Assembly (NCBI RefSeq): GCF_001606025.1
Contig: NZ_CP014945.1
Location: 1-64,000 of the forward strand
Reading direction: 5' to 3'
Source of the DNA: Psychrobacter alimentarius
GTDB taxonomy: Bacteria > Pseudomonadota > Gammaproteobacteria > Pseudomonadales > Moraxellaceae
Length of the DNA: 64,000 bases
Both the position numbers and the translations under genes were made by a program. Under the pieces are notes generated by a model, which saw only the letters and a program-made list of their open reading frames with translations, was not told the origin of the DNA and made no database searches. The stretch's first letter is position 1. Every line of letters begins with the position of its first letter. This document shows, piece after piece, positions 1 to 11,780 of the stretch.

Positions 1-99
1 ACTTTTTGAGTGATTACTTATGGGTAGCGTTCGGGGTTAAGTGATAGCTTAGACCGTTAAAATGCATCTATTATTTAAATTATAGGGTTAATACTTTTC
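1..99 (+). other. Leader upstream of dnaA
   Basis: This is the AT-rich stretch before dnaA; the window starts inside it. It probably carries part of the dnaA promoter: a tatagg/taatac-like segment lies near 82-94. No DnaA box matching TTATNCACA was found here. The origin itself may lie further upstream, outside the window. Confidence 0.3.
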
Positions 100-1545
100 A
101 TGATAGACACAGCAAATATCTGGGACAAATGTCTAAACGACTTACGGTATAACGTGAAAGACAATGTATTCACGATGTGGTTGAGACCATTATCAGCACA
201 TCAAGAAGCGCAAACGTTGATCATACTTGCTCCTAATGATTATTTTGTCACTTACATCAAAAAAAACCATTTACAAGATATTCAGCAGCTGGTTGCTAAG
301 CACAGTCAAGGAAGTATCGAGGAAGTCGTTGTACGTGTTGATAACGCCGACCGTGATAGAGAAGACAGTAGTCAATCGCAGTCAGGGTCTTTGTTTGCTG
401 AAGATAACCCCTCCCCTACCCTCGCAGATGACAAATTTGAAACCATTCATCACAACAATGCCAAAGCCGATATCGATGCCAACATGCGTCATGCAGAGTT
501 CTCTGACTCTGCCGATGCAAAATCGCTGAGCTATCTAAATCCAGATTTTACTTTTGAGACATTTGTCACTGGTAAGTCTAATAATCTAGCCTACAAGGCG
601 TGCTATGAGCTTAGTAAGCGCCAATCAAAAAATCGGCATAATCCTTTATTTATATACGGACCTTCTGGTTTGGGAAAAACGCATTTAATGCATTCTGTAG
701 CACATCGCTATTTAAAAAATAATCAAAGTTTTTATTATTTCACTTCTGAAAAATTTATTAATCAATTAGTTTATTCTTTAAGAAATAATAAAATAGAAGA
801 TTTTAAAAAGAAAATTAAAAAAGTAGATTTATTGATTGTAGATGATATTCACGTATTAGCAGGAAAAACCAAAAGTAGTAATGAGTTTTTGACCTTGTTT
901 GCTGATTTTACCAGTGGTGATAAACAGCTAATTTTAGCGTCTGATCGTCATCCGTCACAAATGACAGAATTTGACGAACGTTTTAGGTCACGTTTTTCTT
1001 GGGGATTAACGGTTGCCGTCGATCCACCGGAGATTGACACTCGAGTTCAAATTTTGCAGAAAAAAGCATCTTCGTATGGCATGACCTTACCTAAAGAATG
1101 TGCCCTATTCATTGCCCAAAATGTCGTCTCTAATGTCAGACGCTTAGAAGGTGCTCTCAATCAGGTTTTTGCCAATGCCAATCTGACTGGTGCTCAGATT
1201 ACGCTGGAAATGGTGCAATATGCGCTAAAAGATATTGTGGCTATGCGTGTTCAAGCGGTGAACATGGACAACATCCGTAAGGTAGTCGCTGAGTATTATG
1301 ATGTGACGGTAAAAGACATCATGGGTCGCAAACGTACGCGCAGTATTGCAAGACCACGTCAAATAGCCATGGCGTTATCAAGAGAACTAACTGGAGATAG
1401 TTTTCCTGAAATTGGTCAGTCGTTCGGTGGCCGCGACCACACAACGGTGATGCATGCCTGTGACAAAGTGAATGAGCTGAGACTGGCGGATCCTGCATTT
1501 GATAAGGACTACAAGACGCTGGCGCTTATGTTGCAAGCAGGTTAA
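100..1545 (+). CDS. dnaA: Chromosomal replication initiator protein DnaA
   Basis: DnaA is the AAA+ ATPase that binds DnaA boxes at oriC, melts the origin and recruits the helicase. The 481-residue protein has the four usual parts. Domain I is about residues 1-80. A variable acidic linker runs to about 145. The AAA+ core has Walker A GPSGLGKTH at 187-195 and Walker B LLIVDD at 244-249. The C-terminal DNA-binding domain carries the DnaA signature GGRDHTTVMHA at 443-453. The length is close to the family norm. It heads the dnaA-dnaN-recF-gyrB block, which places the window at the replication origin. The section around 640-880 is richer in A+T than the rest of the gene, though the protein is well conserved there. 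Confidence 0.98.
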   Translation: MIDTANIWDKCLNDLRYNVKDNVFTMWLRPLSAHQEAQTLIILAPNDYFVTYIKKNHLQDIQQLVAKHSQGSIEEVVVRVDNADRDREDSSQSQSGSLFAEDNPSPTLADDKFETIHHNNAKADIDANMRHAEFSDSADAKSLSYLNPDFTFETFVTGKSNNLAYKACYELSKRQSKNRHNPLFIYGPSGLGKTHLMHSVAHRYLKNNQSFYYFTSEKFINQLVYSLRNNKIEDFKKKIKKVDLLIVDDIHVLAGKTKSSNEFLTLFADFTSGDKQLILASDRHPSQMTEFDERFRSRFSWGLTVAVDPPEIDTRVQILQKKASSYGMTLPKECALFIAQNVVSNVRRLEGALNQVFANANLTGAQITLEMVQYALKDIVAMRVQAVNMDNIRKVVAEYYDVTVKDIMGRKRTRSIARPRQIAMALSRELTGDSFPEIGQSFGGRDHTTVMHACDKVNELRLADPAFDKDYKTLALMLQAG

Positions 1546-1718
1546 TAGATAAGGGTATCGCTGTATTTTCGTGAAGACAGATGATTTATAATATCGGACA
1601 TATAAGCACACAGATACCTGATGGATTATCCTTGGTAGACAAGGTATTATTGAGTCACTATTTTATATTTATACAAAGAAACCATTCAAATAAGAGTAAC
1701 CAATAAGAGTAATTAAGC

Positions 1719-2894
1719 ATGCAATTATCGATTAATCGAGAGTCGTTACTAAAAGCCATTAATTTAATTGCCAAAGCGGCTGATAAACGCCACAACATGG
1801 TTATTTTGGGAAATATTAAGCTACAGCTGTCTGAGTCAGCGCTTGTTTTGACTGCCTCTGATCTAGAAGTGGAGCTGACGTCGACATTGAAATTGCCTGC
1901 GGGTGCCTGTGTAGAAGCAGGTACAACCACATTGCCTGCAACGAAACTAAAAGACATCTGTAAATCATTACCTGCTCAAGCCCAAATCAATCTTGCCACT
2001 CAAGCCAATGAGCGTTGCCTGCTGACCAGTGGCAAAAGTCGTTTTACCTTGGGTACATTACCTAGCGAAGATTATCCAAGTCTGGGCAATCCTGAAAACA
2101 TCACGCCATTGAATATCAGCCGCAATCGTCTGATAGACTTGATTCATAAAACACAGTTTGCGATGGCGATTCAAGATGTACGTTACTATCTGACGGGTAT
2201 GTTGTTTGACGTATCACAGCAGCAGTTGACGACAGTAGCCACTGATGGACATCGATTGGCTTTGGCGCGTAGTGTGATTGATGTGAGTGCTGATCTTAAT
2301 ATGCAATCTATCTTGCCACGTAAAGCTGTGATTGAGCTTGAGCGATTGGCTTCTGAGCTTGGCAAAATGCTGGGTGAGCAAGACAATCAAGTCACGCTCA
2401 GTTTTGGTCGTGAATTCTTGCAAGTCAGTTTGCCATTTGGTGACGTTGATAGTGCAGGGCAAATCACCCAAAACTTAATGGTGACTTTTACGGCTCGTTT
2501 GATCGATGGCAAATTCCCTGATTATCGCCGTGTGATGCCGAGCAATACTGACAAGCTTGCTTTATTCAATCAAGAAAAAATGACAGACGTACTGCGCCGT
2601 GTGGCCATTTTGAGTAATGAAAAATCTCGCGGCGTGGTATTTAACTTTGCCAGCGACGGTATGGTTGAAGTAAGAGCCAACAACGCTGAGCAAGACGAAG
2701 CGGTCGAAATGATACAAGCAAAATATCAAGGCGAACCAATGGAGTTGTCTTTTAATGCAGCATACTTACAAGACGTTCTCGGCGTGGTCCAAGGTGATAT
2801 ACAAATGCATATGAGCCAATCGAACGCCTCTGTATTGATCAACCAGTTGAACGATGAATTTCATCAGTATGTCATCATGCCGATGCGTATATAG
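1719..2894 (+). CDS. dnaN: DNA polymerase III beta sliding clamp
   Basis: DnaN is the ring-shaped processivity clamp that holds DNA polymerase III on DNA and serves as a docking hub for MutS, DnaE and Hda. The 391-residue protein starts MQLSINRESLLKAI and ends in a hydrophobic MPMRI-type tail, both typical of the family, and there is room for the three clamp domains. It lies 173 bp after dnaA on the same strand and before recF. This is the standard gammaproteobacterial order, so partial cotranscription with dnaA is likely. No terminator was seen between dnaA and dnaN. Confidence 0.98.
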   Translation: MQLSINRESLLKAINLIAKAADKRHNMVILGNIKLQLSESALVLTASDLEVELTSTLKLPAGACVEAGTTTLPATKLKDICKSLPAQAQINLATQANERCLLTSGKSRFTLGTLPSEDYPSLGNPENITPLNISRNRLIDLIHKTQFAMAIQDVRYYLTGMLFDVSQQQLTTVATDGHRLALARSVIDVSADLNMQSILPRKAVIELERLASELGKMLGEQDNQVTLSFGREFLQVSLPFGDVDSAGQITQNLMVTFTARLIDGKFPDYRRVMPSNTDKLALFNQEKMTDVLRRVAILSNEKSRGVVFNFASDGMVEVRANNAEQDEAVEMIQAKYQGEPMELSFNAAYLQDVLGVVQGDIQMHMSQSNASVLINQLNDEFHQYVIMPMRI

Positions 2895-3079
2895 TGCTCA
2901 ATAAATAATATTTGGATTACTGGGAGTTGAGCCATAGAGCAGTCTGCAAGTACTATATGTAAATACCGTGATTTCCATAACTCTATGAAAAATCTTAACT
3001 TCCAAAACCTTGTAAATGTTCTTAAAGACAAACTTTTGTATATAAATTTAAACCATGTCTATAGGCGGCTGTCGGTATT

Positions 3080-4282
3080 ATGATTGAACGTCTACAAATC
3101 TCACACCTTCGTAACCTGACCCAAGTCAACCTGCCATCAGCGGCGTGCAATGTCATTATTGGTGTTAATGGTAGTGGAAAAACATCGTTGCTCGAAGCCA
3201 TATTCTTGTTATCAAGAGGCAAAAGTTTTCGTCATCATCAACCAAAACGCTATATCCAGCATCATCAAAACACTGCAACTGTCCATGCCAAGATCAATGA
3301 CGGCAGTACTTTGGCTATTCAAAAGCAAGCTGATGCGACGACGATTTTGCGGTTGAACCAAACCACCGTCTATAACCAAAGCATCTTAACCGAGCAACTC
3401 CCAACCTTATTAATCGATCCTTCAACCATGGATATGCTAGAGCAGGGTAGTGCCAGCCGTCGGCAACTGCTAGATTGGTTAGTGTTTCACATGAAACAAG
3501 GCTTTCATCCACAGTGGGTAGCTTATCAACGTCTATTAAAACAGCGCAATAGTTTGCTAAAAAAAACACGTCATTTAACACAAGTACAGCTTGCTGAGCT
3601 AAGGTCTTGGGACAAGGGGTTGAGTAACCATGCTGCATTGATTCACCATTATCGCGAACGCATATTCGAAGAATGGCAGCCTTACTTTGCCAAAAGCATT
3701 ACTCAATTACTGCCAAGCTATGCTGAACAATTAAGCTTAAGCTATAGTGCGGGCTATGACACCAGTATCGCCCTTGATGTGCAACTCGATGAGCGATTAG
3801 AGCAGGACTTACAGCTGGGGTATACTCGTATTGGTAATCACCGAGCGGATATTCATGTGCATTGGCGCTCTCATGGTTCAACGAAGCTCAATGATGCTCT
3901 AATCAATGAGAAGATAGATACTGATGTGAATAAAGCGTTGCCAGTCTTAAAAGAACAAGCAGCAAACGTGCTGTCTCGTGGTGAAAAAAAGCTTTTGATC
4001 ACCGCGCTGCGTTTGTCACAACTGCCACTACTGTTAAATAACGCAGACTCAGATTTATCTACTGGCTACGCCACCTCTCAAATAACACCAGTGGTGTTAT
4101 TAGATGACATCACTGCCGAGTTAGATGATAGAGCAATACATATTTTATTATCGACATTATCGAAGCTACCATGCCAAGTATTCATGACCAGTTTGACCGA
4201 TGATATTGTGCCATTGGTACAGTCGTTATGGTCAACTCCGAACGTGTTTCACGTGAAACAAGGTCAAGTATTTTTATCTTGA
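3080..4282 (+). CDS. recF: DNA replication and repair protein RecF
   Basis: RecF is an SMC-like ATPase that acts with RecO and RecR to load RecA at single-strand gaps. The N-terminal Walker A is GVNGSGKTS at residues 28-36, an ABC-type LSRGEKK signature lies near 305, and a Walker B VVLLDDITAELD follows near 345. The length of 400 is somewhat above the roughly 360 of many relatives, with extra residues in the C-terminal half. The gene contains two parS-like palindromes in its coding sequence. The perfect one encodes VFHVKQ at the extreme C terminus; the other encodes VFHMKQ near residue 136. The C-terminal sequence is therefore doubly constrained. Confidence 0.97.
   Translation: MIERLQISHLRNLTQVNLPSAACNVIIGVNGSGKTSLLEAIFLLSRGKSFRHHQPKRYIQHHQNTATVHAKINDGSTLAIQKQADATTILRLNQTTVYNQSILTEQLPTLLIDPSTMDMLEQGSASRRQLLDWLVFHMKQGFHPQWVAYQRLLKQRNSLLKKTRHLTQVQLAELRSWDKGLSNHAALIHHYRERIFEEWQPYFAKSITQLLPSYAEQLSLSYSAGYDTSIALDVQLDERLEQDLQLGYTRIGNHRADIHVHWRSHGSTKLNDALINEKIDTDVNKALPVLKEQAANVLSRGEKKLLITALRLSQLPLLLNNADSDLSTGYATSQITPVVLLDDITAELDDRAIHILLSTLSKLPCQVFMTSLTDDIVPLVQSLWSTPNVFHVKQGQVFLS
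3483..3498. promoter_or_regulatory. parS-like site inside recF (15/16)
   Basis: The sequence TGTTTCACATGAAACA differs from the ParB target consensus TGTTTCACGTGAAACA only at one central base. It lies within the recF reading frame and encodes VFHMKQ. The central change breaks the CACGTG core, so binding may be weak. The call rests on established knowledge of the parS consensus plus direct reading. Confidence 0.5.
4245..4260. promoter_or_regulatory. parS site, perfect consensus, in recF 3' end
   Basis: The sequence TGTTTCACGTGAAACA is a 16/16 match to the conserved bacterial parS palindrome bound by ParB (Spo0J). ParB on parS spreads and loads SMC/MukBEF-type condensins to segregate the origin. 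The site is coding: it forms the VFHVKQ of the RecF C terminus, 22 bp before the stop codon. Its place near dnaA is what is expected of parS. Confidence 0.88.
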
Positions 4283-7415
<3,133 letters not shown>

Positions 7416-7440
7416 GCATCGCTTACTGGCATTTAAAATA

Positions 7441-7477
7441 AAAAATACCGCTTTCTTCATGAAAGCGGTATTTTTTT
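7441..7477 (+). terminator. Intrinsic terminator after gyrB
   Basis: A perfect 15-bp stem (7441-7455 with 7461-7475) closes a TTCAT loop and ends in a T run. The core is ataccgctttc/gaaagcggtat. It is placed 25 bp after the gyrB stop and its T run runs directly into the first downstream parS site. Confidence 0.93.
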
Positions 7478-7492
7478 GTTTCACGTGAAACT
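7477..7492. promoter_or_regulatory. parS site A downstream of gyrB (15/16)
   Basis: The sequence TGTTTCACGTGAAACT matches the parS consensus except for the last base and keeps the complete CACGTG core. It directly follows the gyrB terminator. Its partner site lies 73 bp further on, with tandem heptamers between them. Confidence 0.85.
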
Positions 7493-7495
7493 TTG

Positions 7496-7537
7496 CTTAT
7501 AACTTATAACTTATAACTTATAACTTATAACTTATAA
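7496..7537. repeat. Six tandem heptamers between two parS sites
   Basis: Six perfect head-to-tail copies of CTTATAA fill 42 bp. They begin 4 bp after one parS site and end 13 bp before the next. The array is pure A/T apart from one C per repeat and has no coding potential. It could be a DNA-bending or protein-binding array, or a slippage-prone microsatellite. Confidence 0.95.
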
Positions 7538-7549
7538 ATTACAACTTTT

Positions 7550-7565
7550 TGTTTCACGTGAAACT
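7550..7565. promoter_or_regulatory. parS site B downstream of gyrB (15/16)
   Basis: The sequence TGTTTCACGTGAAACT is identical to site A, including the non-consensus last base, so the two sites may descend from a duplication. It lies in the convergent gap between gyrB and rlmF, with no gene interrupted. Confidence 0.85.
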
Positions 7566-7588
7566 TAGGCGAAGAGTATTTTTAGTAG

Positions 7589-8626
7589 TTACGCTTCGTC
7601 AGTATTGAAACGCCATGCTAAAACGCGCGTGTTTTTTTGACCTTGACTCATCTCAATAATGCGCATTTGAGCCACATCCAATTGTTTGAGTAATAACTGT
7701 AACGGTTTCACGTTTTCAGATTTTGAGACCAAAGTGGTAAACCAGCCAACGTGCTCTGCAAAGCTTTGACTCTCTTTTGCCATTTTTGTCAAAAAAGTAA
7801 TCTCGCCGCCTTCGCTCCAAAGCTCTTTATGCTGACCACCAAAATTGAGGTTTTGCGCCGCATTGCCTGATTTGGTTGAATGACGGCTTATTTGCTCATT
7901 TTCATTTTTGCCGCGATGTCGTTGTAGATTATGCTGCTTGCGGCTATTGGCTTCCATCGCTTCTTCAAGTGAGGCATGAAAAGGCGGGTTACATACGACC
8001 ACATCAAAGTAATCTTGACGACCAATGATGTTTTTGAAGATAACATTAGGTTCAGGTTGTAGTTTTACTTTTACCGCACTTTTTAGCTTTGGGTTGGCCT
8101 CACAAATAAGTGCTGCCGTATTGACTGAAACAGGGTCGATGTCACTGGCAGTAAAGCGCCAGCCGTAACTTTGACTACCGATAATAGGATAAATGGCACT
8201 GGCACCAGTACCAATATCGAGCGCATGGATCTCTTTACCAGTAGGCGGCGTATTATCGTCATTGATGTGCGTGGTTTGCGCTAATAGATCAGCAATGTAA
8301 TGAATATAATCCGCGCGTCCTGGGATGGGCGGACACAAGTAGCCTTCAGGAATGTCCCAGAACTTAACACCATAATAGTGCGCCAACAGTGCCTTGTTAA
8401 GGATACGAACGGCTTGGTGGTCAGAGAAATTAATCGTCGGCTCACCCTTTGGATTGGTGATGGTGTGATCGGCAAGCTCAGGCAAAGCGCGGGTCAATAC
8501 CTCAAAGTCATAGCGACCCTGATGCGGGTTGCGCGGATGCAGCTGACCGAGTTTTTTGGCAGTCTCGGGCGATCTATTTCTGCGATTATTGGCGGTCGGA
8601 CGACGGTTCATAGGCTTACTGGTCAT
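7589..8626 (-). CDS. rlmF: 23S rRNA (adenine-1618-N6)-methyltransferase RlmF
   Basis: RlmF transfers a methyl group from S-adenosylmethionine to N6 of A1618 in 23S rRNA. The N-terminal part has [16 protein letters not shown] and the [24 protein letters not shown] segment typical of the family. A Rossmann SAM-binding motif follows ([16 protein letters not shown]), then the N6-adenine methyltransferase motif [11 protein letters not shown] charged insert after NPPF ([18 protein letters not shown]) is common in RlmF. The start is uncertain: a GTG at 8677 and ATGs at 8626 and 8611 are all in frame and none has a strong RBS. The gene follows the LysE-type gene closely on the same strand. Confidence 0.92.
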   Translation of the reverse strand: MTSKPMNRRPTANNRRNRSPETAKKLGQLHPRNPHQGRYDFEVLTRALPELADHTITNPKGEPTINFSDHQAVRILNKALLAHYYGVKFWDIPEGYLCPPIPGRADYIHYIADLLAQTTHINDDNTPPTGKEIHALDIGTGASAIYPIIGSQSYGWRFTASDIDPVSVNTAALICEANPKLKSAVKVKLQPEPNVIFKNIIGRQDYFDVVVCNPPFHASLEEAMEANSRKQHNLQRHRGKNENEQISRHSTKSGNAAQNLNFGGQHKELWSEGGEITFLTKMAKESQSFAEHVGWFTTLVSKSENVKPLQLLLKQLDVAQMRIIEMSQGQKNTRVLAWRFNTDEA

Positions 8627-8691
8627 AGTATCGGGCTTTGATATCTGAATATAATCAACCAGTTTAGCAGATTTCACAAAAAACTGATGGC

Positions 8692-9393
8692 TTATCGGCT
8701 ACGTAAAATAAGATTTAATCCCAATACAATCATCGCTGATCCCAAGACGCGGTCTATCCAATGCTCGAAGCGCTGAAATCTTTGGTGAATGGCAGGAATA
8801 GAGAGCAACATGACGACTGCGCTGAACCACGCCATCTGCAACACCATCATCCACACGCCATAGATAGCCAACTGCCACAGCGGAATATCGGGCGATAACA
8901 CCAGCGTAAATATGGCAACAAAATACACGGGCGCTTTTGGATTAAACACATTACAAAAAAAGCCACGACGTAAAATAGCAAAGGGGATTTCTGTATTTTC
9001 TGCTCTGTTAAACGACTTTTTGGTCGCGACATTCTGTTGAGACAGTACTAGCTGTGAAACGCTCGAGTCTGCATCTGCCGAATGGACTAAATTAAATGGT
9101 TTTTTGGGTTTGGCCCTAATACCTTGCCAACCGAGATAAATCAGATAGCCACCGCCTAGCCATTTGATAGCGGTCAATAGTGGCTGCGAATGGGCAATGA
9201 TCGTTGCCAGTCCTAGCACCGAATAAATGACATGTATGCCCAAACCAAACGTGATGCCAAGACTACATATCAAGCCAGTGCGCCGACCCTTTGCTAGGGT
9301 TTGCTGCGAGACCAAAACGAAATCAGGGCCAGGCGAGGCAGCTGCGAGCAAGTGAACGCTGGTGATAAGCAAAAAACCGTGCCAAAATTCCAT
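8692..9393 (-). CDS. LysE/RhtB-family amino-acid exporter
   Basis: Members of this family are inner-membrane exporters of amino acids or related metabolites (lysine, threonine, homoserine). The N terminus has the family hallmark [30 protein letters not shown] split over the first two helices, followed by [15 protein letters not shown] and a distal [13 protein letters not shown]. About six membrane segments are visible. A hydrophilic loop of roughly 35 residues in the middle is longer than usual. The start at 9393 (MEFWHGFLL) suits family alignments better than the upstream in-frame codon at 9453, which adds a non-hydrophobic lead. The substrate cannot be told from sequence. Confidence 0.88.
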   Translation of the reverse strand: MEFWHGFLLITSVHLLAAASPGPDFVLVSQQTLAKGRRTGLICSLGITFGLGIHVIYSVLGLATIIAHSQPLLTAIKWLGGGYLIYLGWQGIRAKPKKPFNLVHSADADSSVSQLVLSQQNVATKKSFNRAENTEIPFAILRRGFFCNVFNPKAPVYFVAIFTLVLSPDIPLWQLAIYGVWMMVLQMAWFSAVVMLLSIPAIHQRFQRFEHWIDRVLGSAMIVLGLNLILRSR

Positions 9394-9597
9394 AAAGTGC
9401 TCTAAATGACGTCTTAATTGGCTAATAGTTGCACTTATCGCAAAGGATATCAACCGCTATTCACGTGCATCTTTATGAACCACGACCGTCATAAATCCAC
9501 GCGTTGCTGCTTGTGTTCTAAAGCAAGGGTGCTATATTAAAAATACAGTGCGAATCACTGCCTCACCCATTACGTGAATTTTGACAAGGATACAGTC

Positions 9598-10401
9598 ATG
9601 ACGACGGACAGCAATACCCATACCGACAACCGCATCACCTACGAGACGCAGGGTCACATCTGCCTAATTGGTCTTAATCGTGCCAGTAAGCGCAACGCGT
9701 TTGACAGCCATATGATTCAGCAATTATCCGACGCACTCACCCATTACGAGCATGACAATGACCTACGCTGCGCGCTTATCTTCGCACATGGCGAGCACTT
9801 CACCGCCGGTCTGGATTTGATGGAGCTACAAGATAAGTGGGACAAAGGCGCGTTTGAGTTTGATCACGATCAAATCGATCCGTGGGGCATCAGTGGTCAA
9901 TTACGCAGCAAACCTGTGGTCGTTGCGGTACAAGGCACTTGCTTTACCGCTGGTATCGAGCTGATGCTTAATAGTGATGTGGTCATCGCAAGTGACAACT
10001 GCAACTTTGCCCAAATGGAAGTGCTGCGCGGTATCATGCCGTTTGGTGGGGCGACGGTCAGGTTTGTACAAGCCGCTGGCTGGCAAAAAGCCATGCCGTA
10101 TCTGCTTACTGGTAAGCCGTTTAACGCGCAAACGGCGGATCGACTCAATCTGATCAGTGAAGTGGTCGAAAATGGCACTGAATACGAGCGCGCACTCACG
10201 ATTGCCAAAGAGATCTGCCAAGCGGCCCCACTTGGTGTGCAAAGTCTACTGTCGTCAGCACAAGATGTGAGTCGTAGCGGCATCGGCGCGGCATTGGCCA
10301 ATATCCATAGCTATCTGCCAGATCTGTTTTATTCAGAAGACGCGCGTGAGGGTGCGATGGCGATGGTTGAGAGAAGGGAACCTGAGTTTAAAGGTAAGTA
10401 G
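9598..10401 (+). CDS. Enoyl-CoA hydratase/isomerase (crotonase) family protein
   Basis: This is a crotonase-fold enzyme acting on acyl-CoA thioesters. The sequence shows the oxyanion-hole segments GEHFTAGLDLMEL near residue 65 and VQGTCFTAGIELMLNSDVVIA near 115, followed by RGIMPFGGATVRF and the C-terminal helices. The usual second catalytic Glu position falls in the EVLRGIMPFGG region; whether it is a hydratase or an isomerase is not decided by the sequence. The start at 9598 is chosen because AAGGA lies 7 bp upstream; a GTG at 9574 is in frame but has no RBS. It stands alone, divergent from the LysE gene. Confidence 0.85.
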   Translation: MTTDSNTHTDNRITYETQGHICLIGLNRASKRNAFDSHMIQQLSDALTHYEHDNDLRCALIFAHGEHFTAGLDLMELQDKWDKGAFEFDHDQIDPWGISGQLRSKPVVVAVQGTCFTAGIELMLNSDVVIASDNCNFAQMEVLRGIMPFGGATVRFVQAAGWQKAMPYLLTGKPFNAQTADRLNLISEVVENGTEYERALTIAKEICQAAPLGVQSLLSSAQDVSRSGIGAALANIHSYLPDLFYSEDAREGAMAMVERREPEFKGK

Positions 10402-10494
10402 CGCAACCATCGCTTGTGATATATGAAGCTAATATTTTAAGATTGCACGATTTTATTACTATGCTAAAAGGGCCACAAAGGCTAACGACCACTT

Positions 10495-11154
10495 ATGACT
10501 GATCATTTTTATCTACTATTATTTTTGCTGTTTTTGACTTTTATGCTCAGCTTGTCAGTGGTCATGTTCCTAAAATCCATTAACAAAGAAGGTGGCCTGT
10601 CAGATATTTTGCGCAAAAAATTACAGCGCTGGCTACCTTTTGATTTTATGGAAGGTCGCTTCAACATTGATAGGCCAGAATATGTTGGCTTACGGCAAGT
10701 CTTGAAACATGGCTTACGAGAAGATTATTTTTATATCAATATCGCTACAAAGAAGCACTTTGTAGAGCTGAAAAATTATATTGCTGTCAGAGAAAAAATC
10801 GGTTTTTATGAAAAAAAATGGCGCTTTACCCTTTGGGTGATACCTGCCGTGCTGATGGTTTGCATACCGTTACTGCCATTGCAGAATGGAGTGGATAAAT
10901 ATGTGATGCTAGTGCCTTTGGCGTTGCTGTTCTTTTCGATTCATAAGCTAAAAGCCATGCCTTATCGGGATGAGTTCCTCGCTATCCAAAAGAGAATGTT
11001 GCAGCAGATATATAACGCCGTGTTTGATGACAATCACTTTGATAGTATTGAGTTAGCCGTCAAATTAAGGAAAGTGAATAAGGTACAAGTCTTATCCAAT
11101 TATTATGAGCTAGAAGCGATTGTCGATCAGATGAACGTAAAAGGTGTGGAGTAG
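10495..11154 (+). CDS. Membrane protein of unknown function
   Basis: I do not recognise this 219-residue protein. It has one strongly hydrophobic N-terminal segment (about 5-25) and two more close together in the middle (about 120-160, around FTLWVIPAVLMVCIPLLPLQ and YVMLVPLALLFFSIH). The remainder is basic and hydrophilic, with a C-terminal helical region (LAVKLRKVNKVQVLSNYYELEAIVDQM). It lies alone on the plus strand after the crotonase gene. The A+T content is typical of the region. Confidence 0.65.
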   Translation: MTDHFYLLLFLLFLTFMLSLSVVMFLKSINKEGGLSDILRKKLQRWLPFDFMEGRFNIDRPEYVGLRQVLKHGLREDYFYINIATKKHFVELKNYIAVREKIGFYEKKWRFTLWVIPAVLMVCIPLLPLQNGVDKYVMLVPLALLFFSIHKLKAMPYRDEFLAIQKRMLQQIYNAVFDDNHFDSIELAVKLRKVNKVQVLSNYYELEAIVDQMNVKGVE

Positions 11155-11241
11155 GATAGGGTTTAGACACTAAACTCAACCTTTTCATTTGTCGAAAATT
11201 GAACCATTATATCGATAAGTTGATTAGGCTTAATTTTATGC

Positions 11242-11679
11242 TCAACCATTTACAATTATGTCTATAATTTCCTTCTGAACATATGGGAGGTACTCTTCAT
11301 AAAACGTAGCTGGCCGTACATTTGTTAATTTCCCTTCATCTTCAGGAATATTGATTTCGAAGCTTGTCTGATGTAACCAATTGACTCTGATAAACAAGCT
11401 ATTCCAGTTTGATATATCAGTACTGTCATATTCACCAGACTGCAAACATTGTATAAAGCTCTTTGTTACTATTCCTATGCCTTTAACTTTTATATTTCGA
11501 ATGTATCTAGGGCTTACACCTTTAAGATAGATAATATCACCTACTTTGAGGTGAGAAACAGCCTCATACAAATCCTTAGAATTATTTTCATTCCAGCCAA
11601 TTATAAACTTACCTTCTTCAAAAAAAACACCTTTCACTTCTTGGTTATTCCATTTTGAACCTGCACCATAAATCGCCAT
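11242..11679 (-). CDS. Hypothetical protein, possible EVE/PUA-like fold
   Basis: This 145-residue protein opens MAIYGAGSKWNN and contains a segment (about 45-75) reading LKVGDIIYLKG followed by VKGIGIVTKSF. The pattern of a GD-turn, a strand and a GIGIV strand is reminiscent of the EVE/PUA superfamily, which binds modified bases. This is a loose resemblance, not an identification. The gene is clearly AT-richer than its neighbours, lies on the minus strand next to another AT-rich unknown gene, and may form part of a horizontally acquired patch. The order of transcription is 11781-12965 first, then this gene, with a gap of about 100 bp between them. Confidence 0.6.
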   Translation of the reverse strand: MAIYGAGSKWNNQEVKGVFFEEGKFIIGWNENNSKDLYEAVSHLKVGDIIYLKGVSPRYIRNIKVKGIGIVTKSFIQCLQSGEYDSTDISNWNSLFIRVNWLHQTSFEINIPEDEGKLTNVRPATFYEEYLPYVQKEIIDIIVNG

Positions 11680-11780
11680 AAATATAGACTCTTCTAATTA
11701 ATTATACTAGTAATATAGTCTGTAATAAGATTGAATAATAATATCGTTTTTAATTCTCAAAGAATTTTTTATACATACAT

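Noticed and set aside
7496..7537. Possible CRISPR array from tandem heptamers
   Set aside because: The repeats are 7 bp and directly adjacent with no spacers.
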